DNA from: Candidatus Neomicrothrix sp. UBA2983
Lineage (GTDB): Bacteria > Actinomycetota > Acidimicrobiia > Acidimicrobiales > MedAcidi-G1
Assembly (NCBI GenBank): GCA_002346745.1
Contig: DEAL01000018.1
Span: forward strand, 1-18,230
DNA length: 18,230 bases
Reading direction: 5' to 3'
The position numbers were made by a program, and so were the translations under genes. Of this stretch, positions 1 to 6,453 are shown piece after piece (position 1 is the first letter of the stretch; each line of letters starts with the position of its first letter). The notes below the pieces were generated by a model. That model saw nothing but the letters and a program-made list of their open reading frames with translations. It made no database searches and had not been told where the DNA came from.

Positions 1-16
1 ATTCCGCCACTCGCGC
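1..16 (-). tRNA. tRNA-Leu, 5' end only (cut by window edge)
   Basis: Read on the minus strand, the first 16 bases give GCGCGAGTGGCGGAAT. This fits the 5' acceptor strand (GCGCGAG), the TG linker and the opening of the D arm (GCGGAAT) that is characteristic of bacterial tRNA-Leu. The remaining part, including anticodon and variable arm, lies outside the window, so the isoacceptor cannot be told. A TACGCT hexamer 14 nt upstream matches the one in front of the tRNA-Ala gene in this window. In Mycobacterium a tRNA-Leu gene also lies beside the fhaA end of the pstP-pknB cluster, which supports the call. Confidence 0.6.
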
Positions 17-30
17 GAGCAGCGGCGGGA

Positions 31-36
31 AGCGTA
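31..36 (-). promoter_or_regulatory. Candidate -10 element of the tRNA-Leu gene
   Basis: Minus strand TACGCT, a TANNNT hexamer 14 nt upstream of the inferred tRNA 5' end. The identical hexamer precedes tRNA-Ala at 10923-10928. No convincing -35 is visible. Inference from position and repetition only. Confidence 0.35.
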
Positions 37-110
37 ACGGGATCGGCGGACGGCGCGCCCCGCAGCAGGCGGCGGGAGGGGTGTGACCCGATCGACGCAA
101 GGCGCATCGG

Positions 111-116
111 TACCAT
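111..116 (+). promoter_or_regulatory. Candidate -10 element, leaderless start of FHA gene
   Basis: TACCAT ends 9 nt before the GTG at 126, placing the transcription start at or next to the start codon. A GGAGGG at 118-123 is only 2 nt from the GTG, too close for a normal ribosome-binding site, so leaderless initiation explains the layout better. Confidence 0.4.
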
Positions 117-125
117 CGGAGGGCC

Positions 126-509
126 GTGCCCGACCTGCTCCCGCTTTCCGTCCTCCTCGCCGTGCTCGTCGTCGGCCTGGCCGTCGCCTGGCGCCCACTG
201 GCGCGACGGTTGCTCCTGCGGCACGCCAGCCACCTGGTGGTCGTGGCCCCTGAGGCGTTGGAGGGCCTCGTCGTCGACGTCCATGACGAGCTCACCGTCG
301 GGCGGGCCGCCGGTTGCGGCGTGACCTTCGACGACGGCCACGTCTCGCCGCTCCACGCCCGGGTGTTCCGGTCGGGTGACCGCGTCGTCGTCGAGGACCT
401 GGGTTCCACCAACGGGACCTACGTCAACCGGGCCCGCGTCGAGTCGCCCACCGCCCTCGATGCGGGCGACCGCGTGCAGGTCGGGGACACGGTCCTCGAG
501 GTCTGGTGA
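126..509 (+). CDS. fhaB: Membrane-anchored FHA-domain protein (FhaB-like)
   Basis: A 127-residue protein with one N-terminal transmembrane helix (about residues 5-22), a basic segment (R23-R32) and a C-terminal forkhead-associated domain (about 50-127). The FHA phosphothreonine-binding residues are present: GR at 59-60, S74 and H77 in VSPLHARV, and the STNGTYVN loop with N96-G97. FHA domains bind phosphothreonine on proteins phosphorylated by Ser/Thr kinases; FhaB (FipA) of mycobacteria works in cell division and wall synthesis beside PstP and PknB. The order FHA-phosphatase-kinase here is the conserved one. The helix and basic flank predict the FHA domain on the cytoplasmic side. The GTG at 126 keeps the whole helix; the next GTG at 162 would cut it. 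The stop at 507-509 overlaps a GTG at 506, the start of a possible 11-codon coupling ORF. Confidence 0.88.
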   Translation: MPDLLPLSVLLAVLVVGLAVAWRPLARRLLLRHASHLVVVAPEALEGLVVDVHDELTVGRAAGCGVTFDDGHVSPLHARVFRSGDRVVVEDLGSTNGTYVNRARVESPTALDAGDRVQVGDTVLEVW

Positions 510-537
510 CCGACCGTCGACGACGGGCCAGTCGGCC

Positions 538-1416
538 GTGAGCCGCCGCCGCGCCCGCACCCGACTGGCCCATGGCGGCGCCACGGCGGTGGGCTGCGTC
601 CGCGCCTCGAACCAGGACGACCACGGTGCGGGTGACGACCTCTTCGTGGTGGCGGACGGCATGGGCGGCCACCGGGGCGGCGAAGTCGCCTCGGCGGAGG
701 CGGTCACCGGCGTGCTCGGTGCCTTTGACCAGCGCACCCGGATCGGACTGGCCAGGGCCGTCGACCGGGCCAACCAGGCGGTCCTGGCCCGGGCGGCGGG
801 CGACCCGGACCTGTTCGGCATGGGCACCACCCTGTGTGCCCTCGCCCTGGTGCGCAGCGAGGACGGGGAGATGCTGGCCATCGCCAACGTGGGAGACAGC
901 CGGGTCTACCGGTACGGCGACGGGCACCTCGTGCAGGTCACCGACGACCACAGCCTCGTCGCCGAGCTGGTGCGTTCCGGCGAGCTGACCGAGGACGAGG
1001 CCTCCCGACACCCGCAGCGCAACATCCTCACGAGGGCCCTCGGGATCGAGGCGGCGCTTCCGGTCGACACCTGGGAGGTTCCGGCCCGTGCCGGCGACCG
1101 GTACCTGCTGTGCAGTGACGGCCTGTTCAACGAGTTGGACGACGACGCCATCGCCGGGGTGCTGGTGGCCGAGGACGACCCCGAGTTGGCGGCCGCCACG
1201 CTGGTGCGCAACGCCGTCACGGCCGGGGGTCACGACAACGTGACGGCCGTGGTCGTGGACGTCGCCGCAGCGCCGGCGGACGCTCCCGACTGGCAGCGGC
1301 CCGAGGCACTCGTCGAGGTGCCATCGTCGGGGGTGACCCGGTCGGCCCGTGCCGCCCTGGCCGACCGGAGCCGCCGCTGGGCCTTCACCTTCGGAAGGCG
1401 GAGGTCGGGACGGTGA
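538..1416 (+). CDS. pstP: PP2C-family Ser/Thr protein phosphatase (PstP-like)
   Basis: A 292-residue metal-dependent phosphatase. Metal-binding and core PP2C motifs are complete: RASNQDD (22-28), ADGMGGH (39-45), GMGTTLC (94-100), ANVGDSR (116-122), CSDGL (192-196) and GGHDNV (230-235). It probably removes phosphate from PknB and its substrates, as PstP does in mycobacteria. Mycobacterial PstP is about 500 residues with a transmembrane helix and an extracellular part; this one ends in a basic tail (SRRWAFTFGRRRSGR) with no such helix and should be soluble, though the tail could touch the membrane. The GTG at 538 is chosen because upstream in-frame sequence is the shadow of the FHA domain and the PP2C fold begins about 20 residues later. 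No clear ribosome-binding site precedes it. It ends 70 nt before pknB. Confidence 0.9.
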   Translation: MSRRRARTRLAHGGATAVGCVRASNQDDHGAGDDLFVVADGMGGHRGGEVASAEAVTGVLGAFDQRTRIGLARAVDRANQAVLARAAGDPDLFGMGTTLCALALVRSEDGEMLAIANVGDSRVYRYGDGHLVQVTDDHSLVAELVRSGELTEDEASRHPQRNILTRALGIEAALPVDTWEVPARAGDRYLLCSDGLFNELDDDAIAGVLVAEDDPELAAATLVRNAVTAGGHDNVTAVVVDVAAAPADAPDWQRPEALVEVPSSGVTRSARAALADRSRRWAFTFGRRRSGR

Positions 1417-1472
1417 ACATTCGCGCGCAACGTGGGGGAGGGGCCGCGATGAGCGCGACGCGGCCCTGCGGA

Positions 1473-1478
1473 TAGAAT
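1473..1478 (+). promoter_or_regulatory. Candidate -10 element, leaderless start of pknB
   Basis: TAGAAT, one base off the sigma70-type consensus TATAAT, ends 8 nt before the ATG at 1487, and no Shine-Dalgarno lies between. This suggests that pknB has its own promoter and starts without a leader, in addition to any read-through from the phosphatase gene. Confidence 0.55.
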
Positions 1479-1486
1479 CCGGCCCC

Positions 1487-3451
1487 ATGTCCGCGCAGGG
1501 ACCCACGGTTTTCAGCGGGCGTTACGAACTCCATCGCCAGATCGCCCGCGGCGGCATGGCCGACGTGTACCTGGCCCGCGACCAGCTCCTCGACAGGCCG
1601 GTCGCGGTGAAGGTCCTGTTCAACGAGTTCGCTGACGACCCGAGCTTCGTCGAGCGGTTCCGCCGCGAGGCGCAGGCAGCCGCGAACCTGAACCACCCCA
1701 ACATCGTCGGTGTCTACGACTGGGGCGAGGAGCAGGGCACCTACTTCATCGTCATGGAGTACGTCGAGGGCCGGAGCCTCGCCGACATCCTGCGGACCCA
1801 GGGGCCGCTCCACCCGGACCGGGCCGCGGAGGTCGCCACCGACGTGGCCGCCGCCCTCGGGTTCGCCCATCGCAACGGCCTTGTGCACCGGGACGTCAAG
1901 CCCGGCAACGTGCTCGTCACCGCCAACGGGCACGTGAAGGTCGCCGACTTCGGCATCGCCACGGCGATGGTCGGCACCCAGACGGAACTCACCCAGGCCG
2001 GCACGGTGATGGGCACCGCCACCTACTTCTCGCCCGAGCAGGCCCAGGGCCGTCCGGTCGATCCGCGCAGCGACCTCTACGCCCTCGGCGTCGTCCTCTA
2101 CGAGATGCTGCTGGGCCGGCCGCCGTTCTCGGGCGACTCGCCGCTGGCCGTCGCCTACCAGCACGTCCAGGAGGGACCGCCGCCGCTGCGGGCGTCGGGG
2201 GCCGCCGTGGCCGAGTCGCTCGAGGCGATCACGCTCAAGCTGCTGGCCAAGAACCCGGTCAACCGGTACCCGACGGCCGAGGACCTGCGCAGCGACCTGC
2301 GCCGCTACCGGGAGGGAGCCCACGACCTGCGGCCCGCCAGCCCGACCGGCGCCCGTGCCGCCGCACCTGCCGGTCCGCCGCCGGTCGACTACGGACGCGG
2401 GTCGCGCAACCGCCGCGACGACGGCTGGCGTCGAACGCTGCTGTTCTTCGTCGGACTGGCCGCGCTGGTCGTGGCGCTCGCCTACGCCGTCGTCGAGTTC
2501 TTCGACACGCTCGGCGTCAACGACGACCCGCCGTCCACCACCGAGGTGGTCGACCGGGTCGAGGTGCCGACCCTGATCGGCATGCCCATGGACGAGGCCC
2601 GCGAACTGTTGCGTGACGCCAAGTTGAGCGTCCAGATGGACTACGAGGTCAATAACGAGTTCGCTGAGAACACCGTGTTCGACCAGGACCCCGCAGCGGG
2701 GACCAAGGTCGAGCAGGCCGACACGGTTCGGCTCTGGGTCAGTCAGGGCACCGGCCCGATGGTCCTCCTCGACGTGGTCGGCGACGCCCAGGCCGACGCC
2801 GTACGCGACCTCGAGTCCATGGGCCTCGTCGTCGACGTGTTCGACCTCGAGGACCCGGTGGTCCCGATGGGCCAGGTCATCGAGCAGAACCCGCCCGCCG
2901 GCTCACCGGTCGAGCCGGGGGCGCGCATCGTCGTGTTCGTGTCGACGGGTCCGCCGGTAGAACGGATCCCCGACCTGGCCGACCGTCCGGTGCTCGACGC
3001 CATGAACATCGTCGTGCAGCTGGGCTGGCGGGCGACCACGCTCGAGGAGCACAGCGAGGAGGTACCGGAGGGCATCGTCATCAGGACCGAGCCGCTGTCC
3101 CGGACCGAGTTGGCGCCCGGCGAGGAGGTCACGATCGTGGTCTCCAGCGGTCCGGCGCCCGTGCCGGTGCCGCCGGTCGTGAGCCTCACCCAGGACTCCG
3201 CCACGGTCGCCCTCGAGGCGGCCGGCTTCGGGGTCAATGTGCGCTTCGAGGCGTTGCCGGCCAACAGTCCCAACGACGGTCGGGTCATCTCCCAGAGTCC
3301 GCTGCCCGACGAGCAGGTTGCCGTCGGCACGGCGGTGACGATCGTGGTCGGTGAAGCCGAGGTGCCGCCCGAGACGACGGCCGCTCCCGAGACGACGGCC
3401 GCTCCCGAGGGGGAGGCACCCGAGACGACGGCCGCACCCGCCGAGGGCTGA
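1487..3451 (+). CDS. pknB: PknB-type Ser/Thr protein kinase with four PASTA domains
   Basis: A 654-residue membrane kinase. The kinase domain (about 12-275) has the glycine loop ARGGMADVY (20-28), ATP lysine K42 in VAVKV, catalytic HRDVKPGN (134-141), DFG (154-156), activation-loop TxTELTQAGTVMGT with T173 in the region phosphorylated in PknB, and SPEQA (182-186). A proline/basic juxtamembrane stretch (282-316) leads to a transmembrane helix (about 317-338). Outside the cell are four PASTA repeats (about 358-420, 424-487, 490-556, 561-623), known to bind muropeptides or lipid II. The tail (627-654) is a TTAAP-rich linker. It likely couples wall status to growth and division together with the FHA protein, phosphatase and CrgA nearby. 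The ATG at 1487 starts right before the kinase fold; longer in-frame extension is only phosphatase shadow. It converges on trpG with a 2 bp gap. Confidence 0.95.
   Translation: MSAQGPTVFSGRYELHRQIARGGMADVYLARDQLLDRPVAVKVLFNEFADDPSFVERFRREAQAAANLNHPNIVGVYDWGEEQGTYFIVMEYVEGRSLADILRTQGPLHPDRAAEVATDVAAALGFAHRNGLVHRDVKPGNVLVTANGHVKVADFGIATAMVGTQTELTQAGTVMGTATYFSPEQAQGRPVDPRSDLYALGVVLYEMLLGRPPFSGDSPLAVAYQHVQEGPPPLRASGAAVAESLEAITLKLLAKNPVNRYPTAEDLRSDLRRYREGAHDLRPASPTGARAAAPAGPPPVDYGRGSRNRRDDGWRRTLLFFVGLAALVVALAYAVVEFFDTLGVNDDPPSTTEVVDRVEVPTLIGMPMDEARELLRDAKLSVQMDYEVNNEFAENTVFDQDPAAGTKVEQADTVRLWVSQGTGPMVLLDVVGDAQADAVRDLESMGLVVDVFDLEDPVVPMGQVIEQNPPAGSPVEPGARIVVFVSTGPPVERIPDLADRPVLDAMNIVVQLGWRATTLEEHSEEVPEGIVIRTEPLSRTELAPGEEVTIVVSSGPAPVPVPPVVSLTQDSATVALEAAGFGVNVRFEALPANSPNDGRVISQSPLPDEQVAVGTAVTIVVGEAEVPPETTAAPETTAAPEGEAPETTAAPAEG
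3368..3436 (+). repeat. 18-nt repeat coding the TTAAP tail of PknB
   Basis: The unit CCCGAGACGACGGCCGCT occurs at 3368-3385 and 3386-3403, followed by a partial unit (CCCGAG) and, after a 9-nt insert, a third copy at 3419-3436 differing in the last base. It codes PETTAA hexapeptides. Perfect in-frame tandem copies can change number by slippage without breaking the frame. Confidence 0.85.
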
Positions 3452-3453
3452 GG

Positions 3454-4032
3454 TCAGTTCACCCGGGCGAGGAAGTTGGCCAGCAGGTCGTGCCCGGCGG
3501 CGGTCAGGATCGACTCGGGGTGGAACTGCACGCCCTCGACGTCGAAGTCGCGGTGCCGTAGTCCCATGATCAGGCCGTCGTCGGTGGAGGCCGTGACCTC
3601 GAGTTCGTCGGGCAGCGACGAGCGCTCGACCAGCAGCGAGTGGTAGCGGGTCGCCTCGAGCGGCGACGGCAGGCCGGCGAAGACGCCGGCACCCTCGTGG
3701 TCGATGAACGAGGTCTTGCCGTGCATGACCTCGGGCGCCCGGACCACGTTGCCGCCCCAGGCGGCGCCGATGCACTGGTGGCCGAGGCAGACGCCGAGGA
3801 CGGGCAGCCGGCCGGCGGCCCAGCGGATCACCGCCGTCGAGATGCCGGCGTCCTCGGGACGGCCGGGGCCGGGGCTGACGAGCACGGCGTCGGGGGCGAG
3901 CGCCTCGACCCCCTCGAGCGTGACGGCGTCGTGTCGATGGACGACTGGTTCGGCGCCCAACTCACCCAGGTACTGGACGAGGTTGTAGACGAACGAGTCG
4001 TAGTTGTCGATCACGAGGACGCGGGGTGCCAC
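3454..4032 (-). CDS. trpG: Anthranilate/aminodeoxychorismate synthase glutamine amidotransferase subunit
   Basis: A 192-residue class I glutamine amidotransferase that releases ammonia from glutamine for a chorismate-using partner (TrpE or PabB). Visible motifs are VLVIDNYDSFVYNL near the N-terminus, SPGPGRPEDAG (53-63), nucleophile C82 in GVCLGHQ, HGKTS (104-108) and the HPES triad end with H171 and E173. Length is normal for the family. The partner is not in the window, so TrpG (tryptophan) and PabA (folate) roles cannot be separated; in many bacteria one subunit serves both. The gene next to pknB and crgA near the origin is a known actinobacterial arrangement. The GTG at 4032 is chosen because a TACCGT hexamer lies 8 nt upstream and the protein begins right at the family's first strand; the in-frame ATG-like start at 4095 adds 21 residues without homology character. 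Confidence 0.92.
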   Translation of the reverse strand: MAPRVLVIDNYDSFVYNLVQYLGELGAEPVVHRHDAVTLEGVEALAPDAVLVSPGPGRPEDAGISTAVIRWAAGRLPVLGVCLGHQCIGAAWGGNVVRAPEVMHGKTSFIDHEGAGVFAGLPSPLEATRYHSLLVERSSLPDELEVTASTDDGLIMGLRHRDFDVEGVQFHPESILTAAGHDLLANFLARVN

Positions 4033-4040
4033 GGGTCGGT

Positions 4041-4046
4041 ACGGTA
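4041..4046 (-). promoter_or_regulatory. Candidate -10 element, leaderless start of trpG
   Basis: Minus strand TACCGT ends 8 nt before the GTG at 4032, with no Shine-Dalgarno in between. It lies in the 92-bp divergent region shared with crgA. Confidence 0.45.
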
Positions 4047-4111
4047 ACGGGCACCGGGCGGCGGCGACCCACCCCTTTCCCGGCAGGACGCCCATTGGGG
4101 TGCGGCGGCCC

Positions 4112-4117
4112 TATCCT
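4112..4117 (+). promoter_or_regulatory. Candidate -10 element, leaderless start of crgA
   Basis: TATCCT ends 7 nt before the ATG at 4125; the intervening CGTCGCC has no ribosome-binding site. The spacing places the transcription start on the first base of the start codon. Confidence 0.5.
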
Positions 4118-4124
4118 CGTCGCC

Positions 4125-4397
4125 ATGTCGACTCCCCCCAAGAAGCGCGTCGAAGGCGGTCGGGTCACCCCCAAGGGTGGGCCGTCGGGCTCCCGCTACA
4201 ACGCTCCCGCCGACCAATCCGACACCGAGTCGCCCACCTGGGTGCAGCCGGTGATGTTCGGGCTGCTGCTGCTCGGCGTCGTGGTCATCTTCTTCAACTA
4301 CGTGAGTTGGCTTCCGGGCGGGATGAACAACGGCTACCTGCTGTTGGGCCTGGGGAGCATCCTCGGTGGGATCATCACCGCCACCCGCCTGCACTGA
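4125..4397 (+). CDS. crgA: Cell division protein CrgA
   Basis: A 90-residue protein with a basic, hydrophilic N-terminus (MSTPPKKRVEGGRV...) and two transmembrane helices (about 40-60 and 71-87), ending ITATRLH. Length, topology, the TWVQPVMFGLLLLG lead into helix 1 and the position beside trpG and pknB all match CrgA, which recruits and stabilises divisome proteins (FtsZ, FtsQ, FtsI, CwsA partners in mycobacteria) and influences septation timing in Streptomyces. The ATG at 4125 is supported by the hexamer 7 nt upstream. It is divergently transcribed from trpG. Confidence 0.9.
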   Translation: MSTPPKKRVEGGRVTPKGGPSGSRYNAPADQSDTESPTWVQPVMFGLLLLGVVVIFFNYVSWLPGGMNNGYLLLGLGSILGGIITATRLH

Positions 4398-4403
4398 TGT
4401 CCG

Positions 4404-4418
4404 GGCCCGTTCCGGGCC
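4404..4418 (+). terminator. Short GC hairpin after crgA
   Basis: GGCCCG-TTC-CGGGCC, a perfect 6-bp stem with a 3-nt loop starting 6 nt after the crgA stop. No T-tract follows directly, so termination is possible but unproven. Confidence 0.4.
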
Positions 4419-4439
4419 GATGAATTACATGCATGTCAT

Positions 4440-4472
4440 TTATCCACGGGGTTGCCCACAGCCTGTGGAGAG
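4440..4472. promoter_or_regulatory. Cluster of three DnaA-box-like 9-mers beside AT-rich DNA
   Basis: TTATCCACG (4440-4448, plus) differs by one base from TTATCCACA; TTGCCCACA (4452-4460, plus) differs by one base from the actinobacterial box TTGTCCACA; CTCTCCACA (4464-4472, minus) matches seven of nine positions. The second and third overlap an inverted repeat CCACAG-C-CTGTGG (4456-4468). Directly upstream, 4421-4443 is AT-rich for this genome and contains the palindrome ACATGCATGT (4428-4437). The site lies between two convergent genes, where promoter elements are not expected. DnaA binding is inference; the inverted repeat could instead act as a transcript hairpin. Confidence 0.4.
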
Positions 4473-4492
4473 CCGTTCGGGGGCGGGGGCCG

Positions 4493-4744
4493 TCACTCCT
4501 CGGTGACGACCAGTTCCATTTCGTCCATGCAGTGACGCGGCGGGTCCGGGTGCTCCTCGGTGGCCACCGTCATGCGCACCTCGGTGCCGCACAGGCTGCA
4601 CCGGTACTGCAGCTTCACCTTGCGCAGCTCGCCGGGCGGAGGCGGCGACGGCAACGGCGTGGCCAGGGTTCGCAGCAGGCCGAGACCCAGCCGGATGACC
4701 ACCACCACCACCACGACGGCCACGAGCACCTTGAGCACCATCAC
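4493..4744 (-). CDS. Small membrane-anchored zinc-ribbon protein, function unknown
   Basis: An 83-residue protein with a valine-rich N-terminal transmembrane helix (about 3-18), a proline linker (PLPSPPPPGEL, 30-40) and a C-terminal Cys/His domain: YRCSLCG with C49 and C52, and PPRHCMDEM with H71 and C72. The spacing CxxC...HC suggests one bound zinc or iron in a rubredoxin/zinc-ribbon-like knuckle, with an acidic end (MDEMELVVTEE). The topology should leave the metal domain in the cytoplasm. I know of similar uncharacterised actinobacterial proteins but not of a function. The GTG at 4744 (next codon ATG) is preceded at 8 nt by TACCAT on the minus strand. It is divergent from the DoxX operon. 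Confidence 0.72.
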   Translation of the reverse strand: MMVLKVLVAVVVVVVVIRLGLGLLRTLATPLPSPPPPGELRKVKLQYRCSLCGTEVRMTVATEEHPDPPRHCMDEMELVVTEE

Positions 4745-4752
4745 GGTGGGAG

Positions 4753-4758
4753 ATGGTA
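4753..4758 (-). promoter_or_regulatory. Candidate -10 element, leaderless start of zinc-ribbon gene
   Basis: Minus strand TACCAT ends 8 nt before the GTG at 4744. The plus-strand ATG at 4754 inside the same site would begin an extended DoxX reading, which is therefore unlikely. Confidence 0.4.
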
Positions 4759-4824
4759 TTAGGGACGGCGGTAGGGTCGGCCGCTGACACCCGTCGAATC
4801 CCCACGATCCGCGGAGGGCCTGCC

Positions 4825-5346
4825 TTGGAGTCCACGACCGACCTCGACCTGGCGCTACTCGTGCTCCGAGCCGTCGCCGGCCTGACGCTCGCCGCCCACG
4901 GCTGGAACAAGTTCTTCGGCGGCGGGCGGATCCCCGGCACCGGCCGCTGGTTCGACAGCATCGGCATGCAGCCCGGCCGCCTCAACGCCGTGCTGGCCGC
5001 CAGCTCGGAGGTTGGCGCCGGCGTGCTGCTGGCCCTTGGCCTGTTCAACCCCTTCGCCGCCGCCGGTGTGATCGGCGTGATGGTGGTCGCCGGCTGGACC
5101 GTCCACCGGGCCAACGGCTTCTTCATCATCAAGGAGGGCTGGGAATACGTGGCCGTGCTGGCCGTCATGGCCCTCGTGTCGGCCACCCTCGGCCCCGGCG
5201 ACTGGTCGCTGGACGAGGCCCTCGGGATCGCCGACGACCTGTCCGGCTGGACGGGCTTCTGGATTGCCCTGCTGCTCGGCGTCGGGGGCGGCGCCACACA
5301 GATGCTGGTGTTCTTCCGACCCTCGAAGGTGGCGTCGGGGGACTGA
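4825..5346 (+). CDS. DoxX family membrane protein
   Basis: A 173-residue protein of the DoxX/DoxD superfamily with about four transmembrane helices (roughly 8-25, 52-73, 76-95, 105-122, with a further hydrophobic stretch at 143-163). The family signature is seen in LLVLRAVAGLTLAAHGWNK (11-29) followed by a GTGRWFDSIGM loop and the SSEVGAGVLLALG helix (60-72). DoxX members are linked to thiol and redox balance at the membrane (for example the mycobacterial SodA-DoxX-SseA complex), but most are uncharacterised. The TTG at 4825 is chosen because GGAGGG lies at 4813-4818 with 6-nt spacing, and the family fold begins just after. The stop is followed 36 nt later by the phosphotransferase start, so the genes are probably one operon. 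Confidence 0.82.
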   Translation: MESTTDLDLALLVLRAVAGLTLAAHGWNKFFGGGRIPGTGRWFDSIGMQPGRLNAVLAASSEVGAGVLLALGLFNPFAAAGVIGVMVVAGWTVHRANGFFIIKEGWEYVAVLAVMALVSATLGPGDWSLDEALGIADDLSGWTGFWIALLLGVGGGATQMLVFFRPSKVASGD

Positions 5347-5382
5347 GTGCAGCCAGGGGGACGTCGGGCTGAGGGAGACCAG

Positions 5383-6453
5383 GTGCTCGAGGACCTGGAC
5401 CACGCGGTACTCGGCGACTGGCTGGCCGACCACCTCGACGGCGTCACCGCGGTCCATGTGGACCGTACCGAACTGCCAGACGGGGGCTTCTCGGGTGAGA
5501 CGACGATCCTGCAGGTGAGCGTTGTCCGCCACGGAGACGAGTCGACCGAGCGCTACGTGCTGCGGCGGGAACCGTCCGAGGCCGCCGTCTATCCGGCCCA
5601 GGCGCCCGGCCTGAACGTCGAGGTGGACGTCCAGTGGCGGGTCATGCACGCGGTGCGCGACCACGGCGGCCTACCGGTGGCGCCGACAGTCGGCTACGAA
5701 CCTGATCCTGCGGTCCTCGGAGTCCCGTTCTTCGTGACCGGGTTCGTCGTCGGCGACGTGCCACGGGAGACGCCGGCCTATCCGGCCGAGGGCTTCTACG
5801 CGGACGCCACTCCGGAGCGGCGCCGGGCCATGAACCTGGTCGGGGCGCGGACCGTGGCCGCCGTCAACCGGATGGACTGGAGGGCGGCGGGCCTCGACTT
5901 CCTGGTTCCCGACGGGGCCGTGCCCGACAACCACCGCCAACTGGGCCTGTGGCGCTCGTGGTCGGACGGCCAGCTGCGTGGCCGGGCACACCCGGTGCTG
6001 GAGGAGGCTTGGAGCCTGCTGGCCGCCACGGTCCGACCAGGTGACGAGCCGGTCGTCTGCTGGGGCGACTGCCGGTTGGGCAACGTCTTCTGGGACGGGG
6101 CCCAGCCGGTCTGCCTCACGGACTTCGAGGGCGCCACGATCGCCCCCGCCGGATTCGACCTGGGCTGGTTCCTCATGTTCGACCGATGGATCCACGAGGC
6201 CTGCGGCAACCCCCGCCTGGACGGTGAGCCGTCCCGCACCGAACTGGTGGAGGCCCATGAAGAGGCGCTGGGCCGCCCCGTCGCCGACCTGGACTGGCAC
6301 GAGGTGTTCGCTGCGGCCCGCTACTGCGCCATCGTGGTCCGCGTGATCAACCGCATGGAGGAGCGGGGCCAACTGTCGGCCGGTACCGACACCTACCTGG
6401 CGGGCGGCGTCACCGACTGCCTGCGCCTGCTGCTCGAGGAGGGCAGGTTGTGA
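5383..6453 (+). CDS. APH-fold phosphotransferase family protein
   Basis: A 356-residue protein of the aminoglycoside phosphotransferase/choline kinase fold, closest in pattern to the large group related to the kinase-like domain of ACAD10/11. The catalytic loop is CWGDCRLGN (226-234; D229, N234) and the metal-binding motif TDFEG (246-250; D247). HGD of classical APH enzymes is WGD here, which is common in this subgroup. The N-lobe shows the glycine-rich turn LPDGGFSGETTI (31-42) and YVLRREP (58-64), where the usual lysine position appears as arginine. The substrate is unknown: a hydroxyl-bearing small molecule or hydroxyacyl compound is likely, not an antibiotic. The GTG at 5383 has GAGGGAG at 5371-5377; an in-frame GTG at 5347 abuts the DoxX stop but lacks such a site. 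It overlaps the next gene by one base. Confidence 0.85.
   Translation: MLEDLDHAVLGDWLADHLDGVTAVHVDRTELPDGGFSGETTILQVSVVRHGDESTERYVLRREPSEAAVYPAQAPGLNVEVDVQWRVMHAVRDHGGLPVAPTVGYEPDPAVLGVPFFVTGFVVGDVPRETPAYPAEGFYADATPERRRAMNLVGARTVAAVNRMDWRAAGLDFLVPDGAVPDNHRQLGLWRSWSDGQLRGRAHPVLEEAWSLLAATVRPGDEPVVCWGDCRLGNVFWDGAQPVCLTDFEGATIAPAGFDLGWFLMFDRWIHEACGNPRLDGEPSRTELVEAHEEALGRPVADLDWHEVFAAARYCAIVVRVINRMEERGQLSAGTDTYLAGGVTDCLRLLLEEGRL

Noticed and set aside
424..1506. 360-residue minus-strand open frame opposite the phosphatase
   Set aside because: Shadow of the PP2C gene; no motifs, no start signal and Arg/Gly/Pro-rich.
4753..4824. Longer DoxX start at 4753
   Set aside because: It adds 24 residues without family likeness and its start lies in the promoter of the divergent gene. 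TTG 4825 has a well-spaced GGAGGG.
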